Assembly: GCA_026984415.1 (NCBI GenBank) | Contig: JALSSE010000466.1 | Span: 1-6,071, forward strand | Length of the DNA: 6,071 bases | Direction of reading: 5' to 3' | DNA from: Hydrogenothermaceae bacterium | Lineage (GTDB): Bacteria; Aquificota; Aquificae; Hydrogenothermales; Hydrogenothermaceae | Shown here: in pieces, positions 1 to 5,184 of the stretch | How positions within the stretch are numbered: the first letter of the stretch is position 1 | How the letters are laid out: each line of letters begins with the position of its first letter | The notes under the pieces: generated by a model | Databases searched by the model: none | What the model saw: only the letters and a program-made list of their open reading frames with translations | Told to the model about the DNA's origin: nothing | Program-made: the position numbers and the translations under genes

Positions 1-270
1 TACAGGAAGTTTTTGTTTTGCATCCTGAATAACCTCTGTTATTTCAAGCTCTAAAGCCCTTTTTAAAACCATTGGAGATGTTCTTCCTGTGATAATTGCA
101 GTTTTAATTCCAGCCCTTGATAAAAATCTAATTCCAAGACCATCTTTTATTGAAAAATTTTTTGTTTCCTTTCCATCACTATCATAAATAACCTTTCCAT
201 CTGTCAAGACACCGTCAACGTCCATAATAAACCATTTTATTTTTTTCGCCCTGTCTTTTAGACTAATCAT
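1..270 (-). CDS. kdsC: 3-deoxy-D-manno-octulosonate 8-phosphate phosphatase KdsC (N-terminal 90 residues, cut by window edge)
   Basis: This is a HAD-superfamily phosphatase of the KdsC type. It removes phosphate from Kdo-8-phosphate in the cytoplasm, during synthesis of the Kdo sugar of lipopolysaccharide. Seen: HAD motif I, D17-V-D-G-V-L-T-D-G, with Asp17 as predicted nucleophile and Asp19 as acid/base; the family-typical F39-S-I-K-D-G-L-G-I segment; and motif II, I-I-T61-G-R. Motifs III (Lys) and IV (acidic pair) lie beyond the window. The family is usually about 160-180 residues, so roughly half is present. The ATG at 270 is chosen because GAGGTG (275-280) sits just upstream and no earlier in-frame start has a comparable site. 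A promoter matching TTGATA-17-TAAAAT lies just upstream. The family call is firm; the specificity (Kdo8P rather than another HAD substrate) comes from motif resemblance. Confidence 0.9.
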   Translation of the reverse strand, partial: MISLKDRAKKIKWFIMDVDGVLTDGKVIYDSDGKETKNFSIKDGLGIRFLSRAGIKTAIITGRTSPMVLKRALELEITEVIQDAKQKLPV

Positions 271-300
271 AAAACACCTCAATAATTTTTGATTATCACT

Positions 301-329
301 ATTTTAATTTAGTTAAAAAGTTTTATCAA
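301..329 (-). promoter_or_regulatory. Predicted sigma-70 promoter of kdsC
   Basis: On the minus strand TTGATA (324-329) and TAAAAT (301-306) are separated by 17 bases, each one mismatch or two from consensus. The predicted start would fall near 294, giving a leader of about 24 nt with GAGGTG just before the ATG. The -35 box overlaps the U-tract of the terminator at 328-353, so upstream transcription should stop exactly where kdsC transcription is set up. In AT-rich DNA such matches are common, hence moderate confidence. Confidence 0.55.
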
Positions 330-353
330 AAAAAATCGCCCCTTTCGGGGCGA
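328..353 (-). terminator. Rho-independent terminator (minus strand)
   Basis: Read on the minus strand, a perfect 7-bp stem TCGCCCC / GGGGCGA (336-342 with 347-353) closes a four-base loop and is followed directly by eight T residues (335-328). It is the strongest GC-rich hairpin in the window. It would end the predicted small RNA that starts near 398, and also any read-through from the hydrolase gene ending at 538, which has no terminator of its own. Confidence 0.87.
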
Positions 354-398
354 AAAAGTGGTAGGTTTGGGAGAAAACTTTTAGGAGGGTAGCTATGT
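328..398 (-). ncRNA. Predicted ~71-nt small regulatory RNA with C-rich anti-Shine-Dalgarno segments
   Basis: A consensus promoter (405-432) and a strong intrinsic terminator (328-353) face the same way and bracket about 71 nt with no credible minus-strand ORF. The predicted transcript starts with A near 398. Its 5' segment contains ACCCTCCT, the complement of a strong ribosome-binding site. AAAAGT (382-377) can pair with ACTTTT (359-354) to form a 6-bp stem directly abutting the terminator stem; the 17-nt loop displays TCTCCC and ACCTACC. C-rich unpaired motifs before a terminator are typical of small RNAs that block SD sequences of mRNAs, for example RsaE/RoxS in Firmicutes; that is analogy, not homology. 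It could instead be a processed 3' end of the hydrolase mRNA. I recognise no named RNA family. Confidence 0.6.
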
Positions 399-404
399 AT
401 ATAT

Positions 405-432
405 ATTATATAACAATATACGAATATGTCAA
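405..432 (-). promoter_or_regulatory. Consensus sigma-70 promoter driving the predicted small RNA
   Basis: The minus strand reads TTGACA (432-427), a 16-base spacer, then TATAAT (410-405): both hexamers are exact consensus. It is the best promoter in the window. No protein gene begins downstream before the terminator at 353-328, so its product should be a short RNA. A weak inverted repeat, TGTAAAAC / GTTTTACA (452-459 and 475-482, 15-base loop), lies just upstream of the -35 box and could be a regulator site; that last point is speculative. Confidence 0.75.
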
Positions 433-537
433 TACTATATTTAAATTGATATGTAAAACTTTTCAAACACTTATGTTTTACAGTTTAGCCGTCGTTTTAG
501 TTATAAATTTATAATTTTTGGAAAATTTTCAATAGGT

Positions 538-1299
538 TTATATCAATCTTTTCAAGAAAGGAATAACTATTTTATTAAACTCTTCAGGATTTTCAAAAGG
601 AGGAAGATGTCCAGCTCCTGAAATTTCATAAAATTCTGCATTTGGAATTCCATCAGCAATTGGCCTAACTATTTCTGGCGGTGTAACATTTTCGTCGTCT
701 TTCCCTGCAATAACTATTGTTGGAACATCTATTGTCTGTAACAAATCTTTATTATCTTTTCTTTCTGCAAGGGCAATTAACGCTTTAATTATTCCATCTT
801 CTGTCGCTTCTTCCATAATACATTTAAGTTTCTCCATTTTTTCTTTATTTTCTTTTGTTTTAGGCGAAGGCTGGGCGTTTAACATGAATTCAATAAGGAA
901 ATTTTTACCCTCTTTTTTTATTCTCTCAATGGTTGCATATCTTGCTTTTTTTGCTTCTTCTGTATCAGCTTCAGCCCTTGTAGAAACAAAAACAAAACCT
1001 TTCACAAGTTCTCTGTAATTTCTCCATAGTTCAAACATTATGTACCCACCCATACTATCTCCGATAGGAATTATACTTTTTATTCCATACTCATTTAATT
1101 TTGAAACAATATAATCTGTAAGCTGTTCCATAGATTGTGGTTTTACAAAAGGAGGATTTTCTCCAAAACCCGGGTAATCTATTGCAAAGTATGGGACGTT
1201 TTCTTTTTCAAATGCTTCAAATTGATACATATACATTTTTTTATTTAATGGGAATGCATGTAGAAAAAGTACAGCTGTTGGAAAGTTTGATTTTAGCAT
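538..1299 (-). CDS. Alpha/beta-fold hydrolase (253 residues)
   Basis: This is a soluble cytoplasmic serine hydrolase of the alpha/beta-hydrolase superfamily (esterase/lipase/C-C hydrolase-like); the substrate cannot be told. Seen: an N-terminal strand followed by H14-A-F-P-L, the oxyanion-hole position; the D41-Y-P-G-F-G turn typical of the family; the nucleophile elbow G80-D-S82-M-G84; a helical cap region at about 105-185; A198-G-K-D-D-E with the acid residue probably Asp202 (or Asp201); and G228-A-G-H231 with the catalytic His. The triad is complete and the length is normal, so the gene looks intact. The frame stays open to an ATG at 1386, but the start at 1299 is chosen because AGGAGG (1310-1315) lies 10 bases upstream and the fold begins there; the 29-residue extension resembles no family N-terminus. 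No terminator follows directly; transcripts may run to 328. Confidence 0.87.
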   Translation of the reverse strand: MLKSNFPTAVLFLHAFPLNKKMYMYQFEAFEKENVPYFAIDYPGFGENPPFVKPQSMEQLTDYIVSKLNEYGIKSIIPIGDSMGGYIMFELWRNYRELVKGFVFVSTRAEADTEEAKKARYATIERIKKEGKNFLIEFMLNAQPSPKTKENKEKMEKLKCIMEEATEDGIIKALIALAERKDNKDLLQTIDVPTIVIAGKDDENVTPPEIVRPIADGIPNAEFYEISGAGHLPPFENPEEFNKIVIPFLKRLI

Positions 1300-1456
1300 T
1301 ACTTTAACTCCTCCTTTATAATTTGTTTGTAATGATAAATAAAGTATAAATCCATTTTTACAACAAATAAACCTGACATTTAGCATACTAAAAAGTTTTA
1401 TAAAGACTTAAATTAGTTTATAATTGAGATTAAGTATAAATTAGAGGTGTGAAAAT
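1300..1456. promoter_or_regulatory. Divergent intergenic region between the hydrolase and the small Cys-rich protein
   Basis: These 157 bases must hold promoters for both directions. On the plus strand an exact TATAAT occurs at 1419-1424 and TATAAA at 1435-1440, but neither has a good -35 box. On the minus strand TATACT (1348-1343) is the best -10 candidate, also without a clear -35. If the latter is used, the transcript starts inside the longer hydrolase frame, which supports the shorter protein. No hairpin or operator stands out. Confidence 0.3.
1310..1315 (-). promoter_or_regulatory. Ribosome-binding site fixing the hydrolase start
   Basis: A perfect AGGAGG on the minus strand, 10 bases before the ATG at 1299 and with a further GAG partly shortening that gap. 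The alternative ATG at 1386 has no comparable site. This makes the 253-residue protein, not the 282-residue one, the likely product. Confidence 0.8.
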
Positions 1457-1615
1457 ATGGAACATTTAGTTGACTACATAATAGGTGGCTTAATATTTGC
1501 TGGTGCAGGAATTTATTTGTTTTTTAAATTTAAAAATGAAATTCAAAAAGGTAAATGTGCCAACTGCTCACTTTATGAAGGGTGTAGTAAAGAACATAAA
1601 ATTAAAATTGATTAA
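1457..1615 (+). CDS. Small Cys-rich single-pass membrane protein (FeoB-associated-like, 52 residues)
   Basis: A 52-codon gene with GAGGTG at 1444-1449, seven bases before the ATG. Residues about 7-23 form one hydrophobic, Gly-rich membrane segment. It is followed by a Lys-rich cytoplasmic-side stretch and a C-terminal Cys cluster C34-x2-C37-x5-C43 (positive-inside rule suggests the Cys tail is cytoplasmic). This layout matches the FeoB-associated Cys-rich membrane proteins, tiny proteins often found near ferrous-iron transporters, whose role is poorly defined and presumed to be metal related. No feoB is visible here, so the link rests on architecture alone. It converges on the McrB-like gene with only three bases between the stop codons and no recognisable terminator. 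Clean SD and spacing argue that it is real. Confidence 0.75.
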   Translation: MEHLVDYIIGGLIFAGAGIYLFFKFKNEIQKGKCANCSLYEGCSKEHKIKID

Positions 1616-1618
1616 CTT

Positions 1619-3457
1619 TTACACAAAACTCGCAAAACCCTGTGATTTTAACTTATAAAGCATTTCAAGGAGTTTGTGGGTAGTATGTATAAAATCTGTA
1701 TTTACTAATATTTCTTTATCCCTAAGCTTTACCTTTAATAAATTGTTTTCAATAGCAGGTATCCCTTTAAGATTTTCTCTTATATCTTTTATTAAAGATT
1801 GTTCATTATTTTCAGTTTGTTTTGGTTTTAAATCTAATAATTTCAAAAACTCTATAATAGGTTCTTCTAATCTTTGTCTTGTTCCATGGAATTTTGGAAG
1901 GATTTTCATTTTTATGGCTAAATCAAAAGCTTCATCTAAATTTTCAAATTTAAATATAGAGTTTTCGCTGTTATATAAAAACATAGCAATTTCATCAAAA
2001 ACTCTATAACCAAAGTGTAAATTATAACCTTTTAGAGTTCCATTTATTTCATTCAATTTTTCTAAATATTTCTTATGTTCTTCACTATCAAAGAATTCTT
2101 TTATTTTTTTCTTCTGAATATCTGAAAATTCCCCATTATTTATAAAATCTTCTTTTAAATTAGGAATATTTATATTTTCTTTGCTATTATCACTATTTAA
2201 AAACTCAATATAATTTTCAAAATCTTCAACATCGAACTCTATAGTAAATGCTCTGTCTAAAACTTTTGGTGAAAATATATGGGTTGTTTCGTCTATATTC
2301 ACAGTTCCAAGAAAATAAAGGTTTGGTGGTAAGAATAACTCTTCTGGTTTTTCTTCTGTTCCTTCACTGTGAAGTTTTATACTTTGAGAGGTAAATTTGT
2401 AATTATTTTCGTTAATTTCAAAATTGCCAAGTTTGCTAATAAATTCTCTAAATTTATCTTTTTCTAATGCGTTGTCTTTGTTTTCAAATTTCTTAGTTTC
2501 AAGGACTGATAAAAAATCTGCAAAATAATACTCAACTCTTGCAAGATTCATCTCATCAAATAAAATAAAAAATGGGTCTGCTTCTTTCCCCTTTTCCAAA
2601 TAATTACTAGAAGCTTTAAGTATAAATTCTAATAGAGGTGTAGATTGGTACTGGTTTTTTAACGGGTTATAAAAACCAAGTAGAGATTTGGTGTCTTTGA
2701 AATCTGGGCGAATAGGAAAAAATAAGTGATTGTCTCCAAAATATTTAACAAACTCCTCAAATATTTTTGTTTTTCCTGTTCCAGATAATCCGGCTAAAAT
2801 AACAAAACCTTTTGTTTTTAGGCTGTTATAAAAAGAATTTATTGTATAAGAGGGAAGTTTTAAGTTTAAGAAAATATTAGTTTTAGAATTATACATGTTA
2901 GTTTCCTGTTTGATTTCAAACTCTTCTGTTTTATTATACTGCTCAGAAAGTGAAAAACAATCTCCAAAAATTTCCGATTCTAATAAACTATCAATATTAT
3001 CTAACCTTATAATATTTTTCTGTCCAGGAACATAATGTCCGAGTTTTTCAATTTGTTCTACTTCCTCTTTAGAAAGATTTTCTCTTTCTTTCAAAACTTT
3101 TAAAACAAAAATATTTTCCCATGGTTTCTCATATTGTCTTGCCCATCCTAATTTGTCACCAAAATTTCCAGTTGGTTCCTTAAATTTTCCTAAAATTTTA
3201 GTTAAATAAGATTTATTTCCCATTATAATTAGTACACAATCACCAGAATTAAATAAATTAAAAGCCTTTTTCCCAAAATCCCAAAAATTTACTTTTTCCT
3301 CCCTTTCTATTGTTTGTAAACCTTCTTGTACCTTTTTTATCGTATATTCTGTAGAATCTTTTACTTTTTTTAAAGTTTCATCAATAGTAAAACTTTCTTC
3401 TAATGTTTTTTTTGCATTTTGAACATAACTTTTATAAACTTTTGCGTATATTTCCAT
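1619..3457 (-). CDS. mcrB: McrB-like AAA+ NTPase, motor subunit of a modification-dependent (type IV) restriction system
   Basis: Predicted AAA+ motor that assembles as a ring, binds DNA through its N-terminal domain and drives the partner nuclease encoded just upstream. Seen in 612 residues: Walker A G223-L-S-G-T-G-K229-T; McrB-typical P251-D-F-K-D-T-K-S-L-L-G-F-Y-N-P; Walker B I-L-F-D301-E302-M-N; G384-T-V-N387-I-D-E-T-T, standing where E. coli McrB has its MNxxDR signature; S396-P-K-V-L-D-R402-A with a likely Arg finger; G483-Y-R-V-F-D-E-I; and F523-H-G-T-R-Q-R-L-E, a segment common in McrB relatives. All catalytic motifs are intact. Residues 1-200 differ from E. coli McrB: a helical start, then a beta-rich part (about 57-155) that could be a PUA/EVE-like reader domain, which is a guess. 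GTP versus ATP use cannot be decided. AAAGGA (3465-3470) lies about 7 bases before the ATG. It lies 58 bases downstream of the nuclease gene, so one operon is likely. Confidence 0.88.
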   Translation of the reverse strand: MEIYAKVYKSYVQNAKKTLEESFTIDETLKKVKDSTEYTIKKVQEGLQTIEREEKVNFWDFGKKAFNLFNSGDCVLIIMGNKSYLTKILGKFKEPTGNFGDKLGWARQYEKPWENIFVLKVLKERENLSKEEVEQIEKLGHYVPGQKNIIRLDNIDSLLESEIFGDCFSLSEQYNKTEEFEIKQETNMYNSKTNIFLNLKLPSYTINSFYNSLKTKGFVILAGLSGTGKTKIFEEFVKYFGDNHLFFPIRPDFKDTKSLLGFYNPLKNQYQSTPLLEFILKASSNYLEKGKEADPFFILFDEMNLARVEYYFADFLSVLETKKFENKDNALEKDKFREFISKLGNFEINENNYKFTSQSIKLHSEGTEEKPEELFLPPNLYFLGTVNIDETTHIFSPKVLDRAFTIEFDVEDFENYIEFLNSDNSKENINIPNLKEDFINNGEFSDIQKKKIKEFFDSEEHKKYLEKLNEINGTLKGYNLHFGYRVFDEIAMFLYNSENSIFKFENLDEAFDLAIKMKILPKFHGTRQRLEEPIIEFLKLLDLKPKQTENNEQSLIKDIRENLKGIPAIENNLLKVKLRDKEILVNTDFIHTTHKLLEMLYKLKSQGFASFV

Positions 3458-3515
3458 ATTAACATCCTTTATTATTTCGAATTATATTCATTCTCGCTAT
3501 TCGCTGATTTCATAT

Positions 3516-4931
3516 TTAAATTTTTAAATCCAAATTTATATAACCTATTCCATTAAAATTTAAATTATTTTTTATTAATTTCTCTAAGTTTACTATAAAA
3601 ATTTCTGAGTTCCTAGAATAAAACTTTCCTTCTCTGTTATCTCCCAAACATACAGCTACAGCAAATTTTGCCCTCAACCCATCTTTATAATAATGCATAT
3701 TTTTTAAAATATCTTGTCTATTGTTTTCAAAAATCCTAAACTTTGCATCAAAAATAAACTTTTTCCCTTTATACTCTATTAGAAAATCTGGTCTAAATTC
3801 TAATTCTGAATAGCTTCTTTTAGTAGGCTGAAAATACAAAGTCAATCCATTTCTAAACTTAAATTTAGCCGTTTCATAAATAGTTTTTCCCTTTTTTCTT
3901 TCTTCAAAATCTTCAATAATTCTATAGTTCCCAAATTTTTCTTTTAATTTCTTCAATAATTTTATTAATACATAATATTCCCATAAAGTAGCCATATCTT
4001 TTAAAGAGAATGTCAAGTCTAAATTTTTTAAAAACTGAGGAGTAAATGAAGAATAGAAAAGCCTGTAAATCTGAAACAATTCTCTGTATCCAGCTTTTTT
4101 CATTAAAACCTGTGAATTTGAAGGGAAATAATCTAGATTTCCAACTTGTGAAAAAACATCTGATTGAAGGGTGTATTCTATTTCTTCCTTTATCTGTTTA
4201 AAATCTTCAAAAGAAGAAAATTCTTTTAAGTCTTCATCTATGTTTTTTTCAATTTCTTTTAAAAAATGTTTTATAAACCTGTTTTCTAATGTGTCAAAAG
4301 TTTCTTCTGTTTCATACTGCAAGACTTTTACAGGCGAGTATCTACAATCAATAACTCCATTTTCTATTTGGTACATAAATTCTGGACTGCTAACTATATC
4401 AACTAAAACATTCTCATCAACATAACTAACTTCATCCACAGTTTTATAGATTTCATATTCCAAAGGTTTTTTATGAGGACTGGATAATACAATATGTATT
4501 GAGTTAATAATTTCCTGTTTCTTCTTTAATAAAAGCAAAAGTTTAAAAATCAAACTTTCATTTCCTTTTCCTTCTTCAACAGATGTTTCAAATAAAGATA
4601 AGGTAAAAAATATATTTTCTTTTGATAGTTCTCTTAGTATTAGTTTCAAAAATTTATCAAAAATACAATCGTAGAGTTTATTAAAGGGAGTTTTTGGGCA
4701 ATCTAATAAATATAAATTTTCTAAATGTTCTTTTAACTTTGGTGAAATAACAAGATGTTCTTCATCTAAATACCCACAAAAATTTTTAAAATGTATAAAA
4801 TCCGTCCCAAACTCTATTTTTTCTGATTCTTTATAATAGTTCTTTAATTCTTTATTTTCGTTGGAAAATTCATTTATTTTTTCAAAAAGCCTTTTATCTT
4901 TTTTTGTTATCGTTTCAAAAATAATTTCCAT
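3516..4931 (-). CDS. McrC-like nuclease: DUF2357 domain plus C-terminal PD-(D/E)xK endonuclease (471 residues)
   Basis: Predicted DNA-cleaving partner of the McrB-like motor. The N-terminal and middle parts (about 1-250) resemble DUF2357, including F212-D-T-L-E-N-R-F-I-K-H-F-L, a recognisable family signature. L316-W-E-Y-Y-V-L-I-K-L begins the nuclease module (DUF524/PDDEXK_7-like). Its active site is R380-P-D382 ... F394-D395-A-K397, giving the PD-(D/E)xK set Asp382, Asp395 and Lys397, in beta-strand context; a later Y414-Y-K-D-G-L-R helix is also typical. All residues are present, so it looks functional. AAAAGG (4940-4945) is eight bases before the ATG. It is the first gene of the operon and precedes the motor gene, unlike E. 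coli where mcrB comes first. I left the symbol blank because DUF2357 nucleases are cousins of McrC and not strict orthologues. Slowly evolving McrC alternatives cannot be excluded by eye. Confidence 0.85.
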   Translation of the reverse strand: MEIIFETITKKDKRLFEKINEFSNENKELKNYYKESEKIEFGTDFIHFKNFCGYLDEEHLVISPKLKEHLENLYLLDCPKTPFNKLYDCIFDKFLKLILRELSKENIFFTLSLFETSVEEGKGNESLIFKLLLLLKKKQEIINSIHIVLSSPHKKPLEYEIYKTVDEVSYVDENVLVDIVSSPEFMYQIENGVIDCRYSPVKVLQYETEETFDTLENRFIKHFLKEIEKNIDEDLKEFSSFEDFKQIKEEIEYTLQSDVFSQVGNLDYFPSNSQVLMKKAGYRELFQIYRLFYSSFTPQFLKNLDLTFSLKDMATLWEYYVLIKLLKKLKEKFGNYRIIEDFEERKKGKTIYETAKFKFRNGLTLYFQPTKRSYSELEFRPDFLIEYKGKKFIFDAKFRIFENNRQDILKNMHYYKDGLRAKFAVAVCLGDNREGKFYSRNSEIFIVNLEKLIKNNLNFNGIGYINLDLKI

Positions 4932-5058
4932 AATTATTACCTTTTATTCTTTCTACTAATATTTTAAAATGGAAACTTAGATTAGGTAATTTAAATTTAA
5001 AAAAGATTTAAAATTCAAAATCTTATAAAAACTATTTCAATTTTACATAAAAAAACTA

Positions 5059-5094
5059 TTGACAACAAATCGTACAGACTTTACCCATTATATT
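5059..5094 (+). promoter_or_regulatory. Possible promoter of the contractile injection-system operon
   Basis: An exact TTGACA (5059-5064) is followed by TATATT (5089-5094), the only good -10-like box before the gene. The 24-base gap is too long for an ordinary sigma-70 promoter (16-18). Either the -10 element works with an activator or the real -10 is a poor match at 5081-5087. The start would fall near 5101, or near 5094 for the closer box, inside or at the foot of the hairpin described next. Confidence 0.35.
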
Positions 5095-5157
5095 AGAAGA
5101 AGGAAATATTAACTGGGAATATTCCTCTTCTTATCAAAACCGCTCTATACTCCCAGT
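5095..5157 (+). promoter_or_regulatory. Structured leader: bulged hairpin with possible pseudoknot before the sheath gene
   Basis: Bases 5095-5110 (AGAAGAAGGAAATATT) pair with 5118-5132 (AATATTCCTCTTCTT) in a ~14-bp stem with small A bulges and a seven-base loop, AACTGGG. Separately, ACTGGGA (5112-5118) is an exact reverse complement of TCCCAGT (5151-5157). The loop can therefore pair with the downstream strand, giving a pseudoknot if the first stem stays, or a competing hairpin if it melts. The ribosome-binding site begins 15 bases after this element. No known riboswitch class is recognised. It might instead be a DNA operator, since the long imperfect palindrome sits at the promoter. Confidence 0.5.
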
Positions 5158-5184
5158 GAATCTAATTTAAAAGGAGGGCTTAGT

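Larger units (their letters stand above)
4932..5184. other. Divergent intergenic region between the McrBC-like operon and the sheath gene
   Basis: These 253 bases separate two divergently transcribed accessory operons. The left part (4946-5050) is nearly all A and T; it should contain the nuclease-gene promoter but several equally weak matches prevent a choice. It includes a 7-bp inverted repeat AAGATTT / AAATCTT (5003-5009 and 5018-5024), possibly an operator but weak. The right part has normal composition and holds a TTGACA box, a structured leader and the sheath ribosome-binding site AGGAGGG (5172-5178). No transposon ends, tRNA or attachment-like repeats are seen. Confidence 0.6.

Noticed and set aside
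395..514. Plus-strand 39-residue frame starting at 395 after AGGAGGG at 384-390
   Set aside because: The apparent ribosome-binding site is simply the complement of the C-rich segment of the predicted minus-strand RNA. The peptide is a run of Ile/Tyr/Thr/Phe codons from AT-rich DNA, lacks a promoter, and overlaps the strong opposing promoter.
501..530. Perfect palindromes TTATAAATTTATAA (501-514) and GAAAATTTTC (521-530)
   Set aside because: Both are short and almost purely A/T in an AT-rich gap, so chance is likely. Neither has the GC stem or T-run needed for a terminator.
1674..2009. Plus-strand open frame of 111 codons
   Set aside because: It lies wholly antisense to the McrB-like gene, is Ser/Phe/Ile-rich as expected of a shadow, and has no family resemblance.
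4171..4425. Plus-strand open frame of 84 codons
   Set aside because: Antisense to the nuclease gene, Ser-rich and low in complexity; a shadow of the real coding strand.
5003..5028. AAGATTT / AAATCTT inverted repeat as a terminator
   Set aside because: On the minus strand it is followed by TTTT, but each arm has a single G/C pair, and it sits upstream of the gene it would silence. At most a weak operator.
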